From contig JAFDFW010000098.1 in assembly GCA_019309605.1 (NCBI GenBank), positions 1 to 8,928 of the forward strand: a stretch of DNA of 8,928 bases. Reading direction: 5' to 3'. Below are positions 1-6,373 of the stretch, piece by piece. The DNA is from Deltaproteobacteria bacterium. GTDB lineage: Bacteria > Myxococcota_A > Polyangia > Polyangiales > Houyiibacteriaceae. The position numbers and the translations under genes are program-made. Positions within the stretch are counted from its first letter, which is position 1; each line of letters begins with the position of its first letter. A model generated the notes under the pieces. The model was given only the letters and a program-made list of their open reading frames with translations, did not search any database and was not told where the DNA came from.

Positions 1-1489
1 CAAGCTCACGCCTTCGAACGGCTTCTGCGTTGCGCCATCGACCGATTCGGGAAACGGCAGCCCCGCGGCGTCCATGACGGTCGGAGCAATGTCGGTCACG
101 TGATGCCACTGCGAACGCACCTCGCCTTTCGCCTCCATCCCCTCCGGCCAGTGAATGACCATGGGGTTGCGGGTGCCGCCGTAATGTGAGGCGACTTGCT
201 TCGCCCACTGGAACGGCGTGTTGCCAGCCACAGCCCAGCCAGCATGGAAGTGGTTGTACGCCATCGGCCCGCCGAATTCGTCGAGGTGCTCGAGCTGATC
301 CTCGACACTGTCGTCCAACCCGTTCAGCACGACCATCTCGTTGAACGTCCCGGCCAGCCCGCCTTCGGCACTCGAGCCGTTGTCTCCAAAAACGTAGATG
401 AAGAGGGTGTTGTCCCCCTCACCCAAGTCCTCGATGGCCTGGAACAGCCGGCCAACCTCGTGGTCCGTGTGCTCGGCAAACGCCGCGAACACCTCCATCT
501 GATGCGCGTAGAGCCGCTTCTCGTCTTTCGACAGGCTGTCCCAATCGGGAATGTCGGCTGGCTTGGGCGCAAGCTTCGTTCCCGGTGGCACCACACCGAC
601 CTCAATCTGCCGGGCTAGTGTCTCCTCGCGGTACTTGTCCCACCCGGCGTCAAACTTGCCCTTGTATTTCGCGATCCATTCTTTGGGGACGTGGTGAGGC
701 GCATGCGTCGCGCCCGTCGCGAAGTATGCGAAGAACGGCTTGTCGGGCGTGAGCGATTGCTGGAACCGGATCCAGTTGATCGCCTGATCGGTCATGTCCG
801 TGGTGAAGTGGTAGTCGGGGTCGTTCGGTGGCTCTATCTTGGTGGTGCCCTCATAGATCAGTGGCGCCCATTGGTTCGCCTCACCGCCGATGAAGCCGTA
901 GAATTTATCGAAGCCGGAGTGCGTAGGCCAACGATCGAAGGGGCCCGACACACTCACCTCCCACGGAGGCGTCTCGTGGTACTTGCCGAACGCCGCGGTG
1001 CTGTAACCGTTGAGCCGCAGCATCTCGGCAAGCGGTGCGACGGTCCCAGGGCGCATCCCATTGTTGCCAGGGAATCCGGTTGCGACCTCCTGCACCGAAC
1101 CGGTGTTGGCCGAGTGGTGGTTGCGGCCCGTCAACAGCGCCATGCGTGTGGGAGAGCACAACGCCGTCGTGTGGAACTGGTTGTAGCGAAGGCCCAGTCC
1201 CGAAGCCAATGTCGTCGATCAAGACGATGACGACGTTGGGCGCCCCTTCTGGCGCCTTGACCTCGAACGGCGGCGGCGCCTTGGCGTTGCGCGCGTCCAA
1301 CTCCGTCGCCGGCGGATACGTGGGTTGAGGAATCGGCAGAACCGTACGGTCGAGCTCTCCGGGTGACGAGGCAGGTTTGGCCACATCCTGTTTGGGCGTC
1401 TCCGCCTCCGCAGGTGCCGAGTCGGTTTCACCAGTGCGGCAGGAGACGATGAGTCCCAACATCAAGATGAGGGCGGTGGCCTTGGTCAT
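1..1489 (-). pseudogene. Lipoprotein arylsulfatase (sulfatase family), frameshifted by a small internal deletion; 3' end outside window
   Basis: This encodes a formylglycine-dependent sulfatase that would hydrolyse sulfate esters in the periplasm or at the membrane. The ATG at 1489 follows a strong AAGGAG. The N-terminus has a hydrophobic core and a lipobox ending IVSC (Cys17), so it is a lipoprotein. The metal-binding stretch PNVVIVLIDDIGFG is present. From 1194 to the left edge the frame changes and stays open, reading GLRYNQFHTTALCSPTRM. It has the CSPTR formylglycine signature (Cys codon 1156-1158), GRNHHS, the GDNG metal site near 380-391 and the TPFQWAKQ segment near 201-224. About 20 codons that family members carry between IDDIGFG and GLRYNQF are absent, and the lost length is not a multiple of three. 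As written no full-length enzyme can be made. Sequencing or assembly error is possible because the rest looks unmutated. The C-terminus lies beyond position 1. Confidence 0.9.
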
Positions 1490-1494
1490 GAATG

Positions 1495-1500
1495 CTCCTT
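1495..1500 (-). promoter_or_regulatory. Ribosome binding site of the sulfatase gene
   Basis: AAGGAG reads on the minus strand with a 5-nt spacer to the ATG at 1489. It fixes the start so that the lipoprotein signal peptide is N-terminal, and excludes the longer in-frame extension that reaches back to about 1585. Confidence 0.75.
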
Positions 1501-1670
1501 TAGTTCTCGAACTGTCGAGTGCTTGGGGCGCGCACGATACTACAGTTCGACCTCGCAGAAACACGACGAAAACAACAGGTCGCACGGCCTCATCGACTTT
1601 GATACAGCCTCGTCAGGACACGCATACACTTCGCCCTGACGAACGCTGGTATCGACTCCGCCGCTCGTGA

Positions 1671-2277
1671 TTACGCAGTAGGGGGGAACTCGCGGGCGTA
1701 GTCGCGTTGGTCTGGGAACGGGCGGCCCTCGAGGATCATCCACGACGCACTGGCCGTAGCGACGGTCTTTCCGTTCGGACTCTTAACCTCGGCGTTGGTG
1801 ACAGAGAAGGTGCGCCCCTTATGAACGACGCGACCCCGGGAGATCATCTTGCCTCGGTCCGGGGGAGCCGGTCGAACGAAGTTCACGGTCAAGTCCAAGG
1901 TGGCGTACGTGGTCCCCTTGGGCAGCGTTGTGTGGAGTGCCATCGCCATGGAATCGTGCGCGATGTTTGCAATTACGCCCCCGTAGACCATGCGGCCCGG
2001 GTTGCAGAGCCATTCGCTATTTTCGATCGACATCGCGATGGCGCCCTCGTCTACCTCGACCATCTCGTACCCGAACAAAACGCCGATGGGCGCAGACGCT
2101 CAGCGGAACGTTGGCCCCCTGCGCCGGGCGTAAATAGGGATCGGGAGTGTCGTACGTGGGTGCTTCGATTGCGTTGGCGACAAACGGCTCAGTCTCGAAC
2201 GGCTTGATGTGCTGAATGAAACACCGGCTGGTGCCGTGGGCGATCAGACGACCCTCGCCATCTTGGGCATAGCGAAT
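1671..2277 (-). pseudogene. Double-hotdog PaaI-family thioesterase, 5'-truncated and frameshifted between its two domains
   Basis: This is the remnant of a tandem hotdog acyl-CoA thioesterase. The first segment (2277 down to about 2095) encodes the end of domain 1, including GRLIAHGTSRCF, then a linker with TYDTPDPYLRP. The second segment (2099 to 1671) is in another frame and holds a nearly complete second hotdog domain: LFGYEMVEVDEG, SEWLCNPGRMVYGG, the helix AHDSMAMALHTTLP, DLTVNFVRP, and RVVHKGRTFSVTNAEV. Two-domain members of this family have this order, with the DPYLRP-type linker between domains. The frame change falls at about 2085-2100, where an in-frame TGA (2100-2102) blocks domain 2 from reading upstream. 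Homology for most of domain 1 is missing; frame 1 meets a TGA at 2278-2280, and repeat copy 1 starts at 2304. A 135-residue product starting at TTG 2078 is conceivable but has no good ribosome binding site. Minus strand, 181 nt upstream of the sulfatase. Confidence 0.75.
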
Positions 2278-2303
2278 TCAAAGGCCCTGTCTGCGCTGTG
2301 AGT

Positions 2304-2369
2304 CACGCGACATAATAGTCTAGTACCGCGTAATTCGGACTTCCGAATGGGCCCAATGGGCTAAGAGAG
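2304..2369 (+). repeat. Dispersed repeat, copy 1 (short form)
   Basis: It shares with copies 2 and 3 the block CACGCGACATAA, a 6-nt variable core (TAGTCT), the block AGTACCGCG(T)AATTCGG, a variable hairpin, and the right block CCCAATGGGCTAAGAG. The hairpin here is ATTCGG-ACTT-CCGAAT, followed by GCCC-AAT-GGGC. It lacks the 39-bp left extension found in the other two copies. It lies between the truncated thioesterase and an anonymous stretch. Confidence 0.85.
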
Positions 2370-2648
2370 GATCGGAGACGACCCTTCCATGGCGCTGAAG
2401 CGCAGTCTGGCCGTTGTTGTGCCAGGGGTTGCCATGGTCGACGCAGGTGGAGGCATATTGATCAAGAGGCGTGTCGACAAGAAGGAGCGCGATAGGCCGA
2501 CTCAACTTCGGGTGACGCTCACGTCCATCTTGGTTGTGAGGCGTTTCTGAATCCCTCGGCGCCGAACCGGATCAACTGCCCCCTCTCTACTCAAAACGTG
2601 CCTGCCATCGTAATCCCCGTGAGACCAGGGTAGAGGGCTACTTGCGCG
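2370..2648. other. Stretch without a convincing gene between repeat copy 1 and the GC-rich block
   Basis: About 280 bp with two weak open frames. The plus-strand ATG at 2389 runs to 2550 (53 codons) without a clear ribosome binding site. The minus frame ending at 2320 includes residues STCVDHGNPWHNNGQTALQR, which look protein-like but match no family I recognise. The minus frame could be a remnant of another disrupted gene. Composition shifts sharply at about 2640. Confidence 0.4.
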
Positions 2649-2792
2649 TCAGCCGGCGCCGCCGATCGCCGCCTCGAGGAGCTGGACCCGGAAGAAGAGG
2701 TGCCAGGTCGGCGCGAGCGTGCAGGCCGCGAGGAGGAGCCACGCCGAGCGGCGGTCGAGGGTCCTCAGGCGCTTCCGGAGATCGGCGAACAC
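2649..2792 (-). CDS. Small hypothetical membrane protein, 47 residues
   Basis: A short gene directly downstream of the phosphatidyltransferase and not recognised as a family. The GTG start at 2792 follows GGGAGG (2806-2801) with an 8-nt spacer, and that motif overlaps the TAG stop of the upstream gene, which suggests translational coupling. The product starts with a basic segment (residues 6-15, RKRLRTLDRR), then one hydrophobic stretch (about residues 17-34), then a short tail ending GGAG. One membrane helix with a cytoplasmic basic N-terminus is the likely topology. The stop sits about 10 bp from the drop in GC content, so this may be the 5' stub of a longer gene cut at a junction rather than a true small protein. 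Codon use matches the neighbouring phosphatidyltransferase. Confidence 0.45.
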   Translation of the reverse strand: MFADLRKRLRTLDRRSAWLLLAACTLAPTWHLFFRVQLLEAAIGGAG

Positions 2793-2800
2793 GGTCCCGT

Positions 2801-2806
2801 CCTCCC
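2801..2806 (-). promoter_or_regulatory. Ribosome binding site of the 47-residue ORF, overlapping the upstream stop codon
   Basis: GGGAGG on the minus strand shares its first G with the TAG stop (2808-2806) of the phosphatidyltransferase. It is the main evidence that the small ORF is translated. Confidence 0.5.
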
Positions 2807-3750
2807 TAGCGCAGGGGCCCCGGCGCCGCGCCCGCCGCGAGCGCGCGCCGGTGCGCCCGGGCGAGCAGGGGGAGCAGCGGCAAGAAGACGACGTCCGAGG
2901 CCAGGATGTAGAGCAAGGCCCAGACCGGGGCCCCGGCGAACGAGGTCGCGATGAGGACGATCATCTGGGTGCCGCCGGCGAAGAACGACAGCGTCTTGAT
3001 GTACGGCTTGAGCGCCGCGCGGTAGCCCGGGACGGGGGGGGCGGGCGGCGGCGGGGCCGGGCGGGGGCTGTGCGGCGAGAGGCGGAGCACGACGGGGACG
3101 ACGGCCTTCTCCAGCCAGTAGCCGCGGCGGCCGCGGAGCGCCTCGTACTCCTCGCGCACGCGCTCGAGGTTGGGGTACGAGGGCTCGCTGAACCCCAGGG
3201 CGCACCGCCGGTAGATCTCGACCCAGTGGTTGCGCGCGTGCACCTGGGCGGCGAGGGACGCGCCGGCAAGGATGCACAGCCCCCAGATGTGCGCGACCGG
3301 CGGGGCCGCGAAGGGGTAGGGGAGCGGCCCCCACGAATCGGCGCGCGTCATCCCGACCGCGATGCCGAGAAAGGAGAGCACGACCTTCGCGGGGTCGCAG
3401 ATCACCTCGAAGACCTTGCCGGTCTCCGTCTTCTCGGGGCGCGTGCGGGCGAGCTCGCCGTCGATTCCGTCGATGAGGACCGAGAGGAAGAGGAAGGCGC
3501 CGCCTACGGCGATGCCGGTGCGGGTGAACGTCGCGTAGCCGGCGAACGCGAGTACGCCGCAGAGGATCGTCGAGGCCGACAGCTGGTTCGGCCGCACCCG
3601 CGTCGGGACCAGGAGGCGAACGAGCGGCGGGTGCATCGGCCCGAAGATGAGCCGGTCGATGATGGCGTACAGCTCCCAGTCGCGCCATGACTCGGCCACG
3701 AACGCCGCGGCGCGAGCGAGGGCGCCGCGAGGAGCCTGCGGCTCACTCAT
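2806..3750 (-). CDS. CDP-alcohol phosphatidyltransferase family membrane protein, 314 residues
   Basis: An integral membrane enzyme that would transfer a phosphatidyl or related phospho-alcohol group from a CDP-activated donor to an alcohol acceptor in phospholipid synthesis. The signature runs from residue 94 to 119: D94-x2-D97-G98-x2-A101-R102-x8-G111-x3-E115-x3-D119. The third acidic position, normally Asp, is Glu here. Hydrophobic segments lie near 60-93, 120-135, 152-170 and 255-297. A proline-rich linker spans about 225-241. The long N-terminal region (WELYAIIDRLIFGP, then RPNQLS near 53-58) resembles larger members of the family rather than short phosphatidylglycerophosphate synthases. 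The ATG at 3750 follows GGGGGAG with a 7-nt spacer. The gene is very GC-rich: one 60-base line (3001-3060) has only 8 A/T. The acceptor substrate cannot be deduced. Confidence 0.85.
   Translation of the reverse strand: MSEPQAPRGALARAAAFVAESWRDWELYAIIDRLIFGPMHPPLVRLLVPTRVRPNQLSASTILCGVLAFAGYATFTRTGIAVGGAFLFLSVLIDGIDGELARTRPEKTETGKVFEVICDPAKVVLSFLGIAVGMTRADSWGPLPYPFAAPPVAHIWGLCILAGASLAAQVHARNHWVEIYRRCALGFSEPSYPNLERVREEYEALRGRRGYWLEKAVVPVVLRLSPHSPRPAPPPPAPPVPGYRAALKPYIKTLSFFAGGTQMIVLIATSFAGAPVWALLYILASDVVFLPLLPLLARAHRRALAAGAAPGPLR
3029..3067 (+). other. G-tract cluster with G-quadruplex potential inside the phosphatidyltransferase gene
   Basis: The plus (template) strand has at least five runs of three or more G within 39 bases, including one run of eight. 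The run encodes the proline-rich linker (about residues 228-241) of the minus-strand gene. The tract fits the intramolecular quadruplex pattern of four G3 runs with short loops. Confidence 0.55.
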
Positions 3751-4012
3751 GCCGGGCTCCCCCGGCTGGCGCGCGATTTTCCCATGCTCCTCCAGATCGA
3801 TCCGATGCCGTCGTGCTCCTCGCGCCGGGCATGCCGGCCGTGCGCCGATCCCGCCCCGAAGTGCTTGTTTCGCGGCGGAGTCTCGCGGCGTCGGGGGTCG
3901 AAGTCAAGGACCGGCGGCGCTCCCCGCGGCCTGTTGCGTCATCGGCGCCGGCAAGGCCGGCCGATGAAGCCGCTCGCTCCCGTGACGAAGACCGTCGACA
4001 TGGGCGGGCCGT
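3751..4012. promoter_or_regulatory. Divergent intergenic region between the phosphatidyltransferase and the CPBP gene
   Basis: It separates a minus-strand gene starting at 3750 from a plus-strand gene starting at about 4013, so promoters for both are expected here. I cannot identify convincing -35/-10 boxes. The right end holds the SDR stub at 3955-4001. No complete gene is visible in the remaining 200 bp; the open frames there read as arginine- and proline-rich noise typical of high-GC DNA. Confidence 0.4.
3955..4001 (-). pseudogene. 5' stub of an extended SDR / NAD-dependent epimerase gene
   Basis: From ATG 4001 on the minus strand the sequence reads MSTVFVTGASGFIGRP. This is a textbook start of a Rossmann-fold SDR, with the nucleotide-binding TGxxGFIG motif placed directly after the first strand. 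The frame then loses homology and meets a TGA within four codons. Only the first 14-16 codons survive. No good ribosome binding site precedes the ATG. It is divergent from the CPBP gene, whose start lies 12 bp away. A chance match to a 9-residue motif in the correct N-terminal context is unlikely. The stub therefore suggests that a second SDR gene was cut near 3955, at the join with the very GC-rich block. Confidence 0.55.
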
Positions 4013-4747
4013 ATGGTAAGAGAACGCGTGCCCTCGCCGATACCCTTCCTGCCGGACGAAACCGAGCAGGTATTGCGGCCCGCCCGCCTTGCCGTCTACA
4101 TGACGGTCGCGACCCTGTGTGCGGTCGCCTACTGGTATCTGGGGACGCCGGGGCCGCAGCTGGCGGCGGATTACGAGCGCGGCTTCGATGCCGCGGTCGG
4201 TCACATGGCGTGGGCCGTGGTGTTCTATCTGATGGTCCCGCTGCTCGCGTTGGTCTTCGCCCGCGACTCGGTGTCCGAGGCCGGGCTTCGCGTCGGGGAC
4301 GCGGCTTACGGGATCAAGACGATCGCCGTCGTGACCGTGATCATCGTTCCCATCTTGTTCTTGAGCGCGAACGACCCGCTCATCCAAGGCACCTACCCGT
4401 GGCCGGGCGCGTGGCCAGGCCAGTCGCCGGCCAACCTGGCGCAGTGGCTGGCGATCTACTTCCCGTACTTCGTCGCCTTCGAGTTCTTCTTTCGCGGCTT
4501 TCTCATCCAGGCCATTCGGCCCCACTGGGGGGTCGGCGCGGCGATCTGGGTGCAGGCCTTCGCGGCCACCGCCGTGCACTTCGGCAAGCCCCTGCCCGAG
4601 ACCCTGGCCGTCCTGCCGGGGAGCTTGCTGCTCGGGTTGATGGCCGTTCGCGCGCGCTCGATCGTGTGGCCGGCCTTGATCCACTTCGTGGTCGGGGCCA
4701 GCACCGACGTCTTCTCCCTGTACCACCAGGGTCAGCTGTTCCCATGA
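4013..4747 (+). CDS. CPBP (CAAX protease / bacteriocin-processing) family membrane protein, 244 residues
   Basis: A predicted multi-spanning intramembrane protein of the CPBP/Abi family. Hydrophobic segments lie near residues 27-44, 66-83, 102-118, 146-166, 175-190, 201-212 and 218-231. The core motif reads FEFFFRGF at 156-163. Glu157 and Arg161 are present, but the first Glu of the usual EExxxR pair is Phe. A second motif ends VHFGKPLPE (His189, Glu196) and a third reads IHFVVGASTD (His224, Asp232). This pattern fits a divergent CPBP subgroup with HFGKP and a C-terminal Asp. Peptidase activity is therefore plausible but not certain. The ATG at 4013 has no clear ribosome binding site; GTG at 4028 is preceded by AAGAG and may be the true start. 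The TGA overlaps the ATG of the next gene (ATGA, 4744-4747), so the two are probably co-translated. Confidence 0.8.
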   Translation: MVRERVPSPIPFLPDETEQVLRPARLAVYMTVATLCAVAYWYLGTPGPQLAADYERGFDAAVGHMAWAVVFYLMVPLLALVFARDSVSEAGLRVGDAAYGIKTIAVVTVIIVPILFLSANDPLIQGTYPWPGAWPGQSPANLAQWLAIYFPYFVAFEFFFRGFLIQAIRPHWGVGAAIWVQAFAATAVHFGKPLPETLAVLPGSLLLGLMAVRARSIVWPALIHFVVGASTDVFSLYHQGQLFP

Positions 4748-5739
4748 AGGCTCTGGTCACCGGCGGCCACGGATTCATCGGCAGCCACATCGTCGATCGT
4801 CTGCTCGACGAGGGCATCGAGGTTCGCGTGCTCGTCTCCCCGTGGGGCAAGCTCGACAACCTCGGCGACGTGGACGCACGCGAGGGTCTCGAGGTGGTCC
4901 GCGCCGACATCACCAAGCCCGAGACGCTGGCCGGGACTTGCGAGGGCTGCCACCTCGTCTACCACTCCGCCGCTCGGGTGGCCGACTGGGGCCGGTGGAA
5001 GGCGTTCGAGATCGCCAACGTCGAGGGCACCAAGAACGTGCTCGAACAAGCCAAGCGCGCCGGCGTCGGGCGCTGGGTGCAGGTCTCGAGCGTGGCCGTG
5101 CACGAGTACTCGGGCTTTCGGGACGCCGACCCTCGGACCACGCCACGCGGCGGAAAGATCGTCAACTACGCGCGCAGCAAGGTGATGGCCGAGGACCTCG
5201 TGACCCAAAGCGGGCTCGAGTACGTGTTGGTGCGACCGGGCCTTTGGCCCTTCGGCCCTCGCGACCCGAACTTCCCCCGCATCCTGGGCCCGCTTCAGGC
5301 CGGCAAGTTCCCGATGGTGCGCAACGGTCGGGCCGTGATCAACATGGCCTACGTCGAGAACCTCGCCGTCGGCTTTCACCTCGCGGGCACCGTCCCCGCC
5401 GCCGCGGGCAAGACCTATGTGATCGCAGACGAAGGCGCGCCCACCTGGCGTGAGGTCTTCGACTACCTGGCCGAGCTCGTCGAGGCACCTACGCCGGGCC
5501 CCAGCCTTCCTTGCTGGCTCTCGAAGATGGCCGGGTGGACCGTCGACTGGACGTGGAGCTTGTTCGCGCCCAACCGCGAGCCGCCCCTGAGCGGGTACGC
5601 GGGCGAGCTGATGTGCAACGACATCCACTTCTCGACGGCGGCAGCCGTCGAAGAGCTGGGCTATCGGCCGCTCGTCGACTGGCGGGAGGGGATGCGCCGC
5701 ACCGTCGCAGCCATGGGCAAAGGACCGAAGGCCGCGTGA
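4744..5739 (+). CDS. NAD(P)-dependent epimerase / 3beta-hydroxysteroid dehydrogenase-type SDR, 331 residues
   Basis: An extended short-chain dehydrogenase that would oxidise, reduce or epimerise a hydroxyl or keto group on a nucleotide sugar, sterol-like or isoprenoid substrate. The Rossmann motif GGHGFIG lies at residues 7-13. An acidic region with ADIT (54-57) follows, then YHSAA (73-77), the SS pair (115-116) and the catalytic Y142-x3-K146 (YARSK). RPGLWPFGPRD (164-174) is the substrate-binding segment typical of this class, and YRPLVDWREGM (307-317) is the normal C-terminal end. All core residues are present and the length is usual, so it looks intact. The ATG at 4744 overlaps the upstream stop. 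It is followed with overlap by a glycosyltransferase fragment starting GTG 5736 inside GTGA. This resembles 3beta-HSD/sterol-4-carboxylate dehydrogenase relatives more than UDP-sugar epimerases. The substrate is unknown. Confidence 0.88.
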   Translation: MKALVTGGHGFIGSHIVDRLLDEGIEVRVLVSPWGKLDNLGDVDAREGLEVVRADITKPETLAGTCEGCHLVYHSAARVADWGRWKAFEIANVEGTKNVLEQAKRAGVGRWVQVSSVAVHEYSGFRDADPRTTPRGGKIVNYARSKVMAEDLVTQSGLEYVLVRPGLWPFGPRDPNFPRILGPLQAGKFPMVRNGRAVINMAYVENLAVGFHLAGTVPAAAGKTYVIADEGAPTWREVFDYLAELVEAPTPGPSLPCWLSKMAGWTVDWTWSLFAPNREPPLSGYAGELMCNDIHFSTAAAVEELGYRPLVDWREGMRRTVAAMGKGPKAA

Positions 5740-6299
5740 GTGTCGACTACGGCTTTGGCGACTGGGTGGCCAAGCACAAGAAGTCCTGGCGCTGGCAGCT
5801 CGCGCACCCGTGGACGATCAACCTCGGACAGCCGCTGATCAACGCGTTCCCGCGCACGACCCAGTGGTTCAACCGCCGCACCTTCCGCGAGTTCGCCCGC
5901 GTGGCGGCGGAGCGCATCAACGAAGAGCGTCCCAAGCTCGTGGTCGGCAACCATCCTTTCATGGTCACCGCCCTGACGATGAGCCGCGAGCAGTTCGGGC
6001 TCGAGGTCCCGGTCATCCACTTTCAGACGACGACCCTCGACGTGACCTCGCTGTGGGCCGAGCCCAAGGCCGAGCGCTACCTCGTCGCTTCGCCCGTCGT
6101 GCGCGACGAGCTGGCCGGGATGGGCGTCGATCCGGAGAAGGTCGATATCGTCGGCTACCCGGTCAAGCAGGCGTTTTTGCGCGACATGAGCAAGGCCGAG
6201 GCGCGCGAGGCTTTGGGCCTTTCGGACACCTTCACCTGCCTGGTCATGTCGGGCGGTGAGGGGGTCGGCGGGCAGATAGCAACTACAACCGCCCTTTGA
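5736..6299 (+). pseudogene. MGDG-synthase-like (processive diacylglycerol) glycosyltransferase, truncated at both ends
   Basis: A fragment of a glycosyltransferase of the monogalactosyldiacylglycerol synthase type (N-domain plus the start of the GT28-like C-domain). These enzymes add sugars from a UDP-sugar to membrane diacylglycerol. Visible are VVGNHPFMV (residues 69-77), VPVIHFQTTTLDVTSLW (91-107), YLVASPVVRDEL (115-126), the strand-turn VDIVGYPV (136-143), LGL (160-162) and LVMSGGEGVGG (169-179). The N-terminal 40 or so residues, which should carry the first Rossmann strand and GGGH-like loop, are missing: the frame starts at VSVDYGF, directly after the SDR stop. At residue 179-180 homology stops at repeat copy 2, which adds eight residues (QIATTTAL) and a TGA. 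The donor-binding C-domain is absent, so no active enzyme is expected. GTG 5736 overlaps the upstream TGA. Confidence 0.8.
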
Positions 6300-6373
6300 G
6301 GTTCACGTCCCACGCGACATAACACCTAGTACCGCGCAATTCGGCGCTCATCTTGAGCCCAATGGCTAAGAGG
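6272..6373 (+). repeat. Dispersed repeat, copy 2 (long form)
   Basis: This copy has the left extension GCAGATAGCAACTACAACCG and onward to about 6310, matching copy 3. Then come CACGCGACATAA, a 5-nt variable core (CACCT), AGTACCGCGCAATTCGG, a hairpin (GCTCA-TCT-TGAGC) and the right block CCCAATGGCTAAGAGG. Its left edge coincides with the loss of homology in the MGDG-synthase-like gene. Its right block supplies the last codons and TAG stop (6366-6368) of the GT4 gene. Confidence 0.95.

Noticed and set aside
2320..2550. Small overlapping frames on both strands right of repeat copy 1
   Set aside because: No ribosome binding site, no homology that I recognise, and the minus frame runs into the repeat.
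2581..2637. Imperfect inverted repeat (CTCTAC ... GTAGAG) spanning about 50 bp
   Set aside because: Arms are only about 6-8 bp and 39 nt apart, with no T-run and no matching copy elsewhere in the window. Too weak to call a terminator or element.
2719..3690. Long open frames on both strands (323 and 307 codons) opposite or beside the phosphatidyltransferase
   Set aside because: They are Arg/Ala/Pro-rich shadows with no domain. The frame 2806-3750 carries the CDP-alcohol motif and membrane helices.
3784..5739. A single 651-codon open frame reaching from the intergenic region to the end of the SDR
   Set aside because: Only the part from ATG 4744 has SDR homology. The upstream part is an arginine-rich shadow of the CPBP gene in another frame, produced by high GC content.
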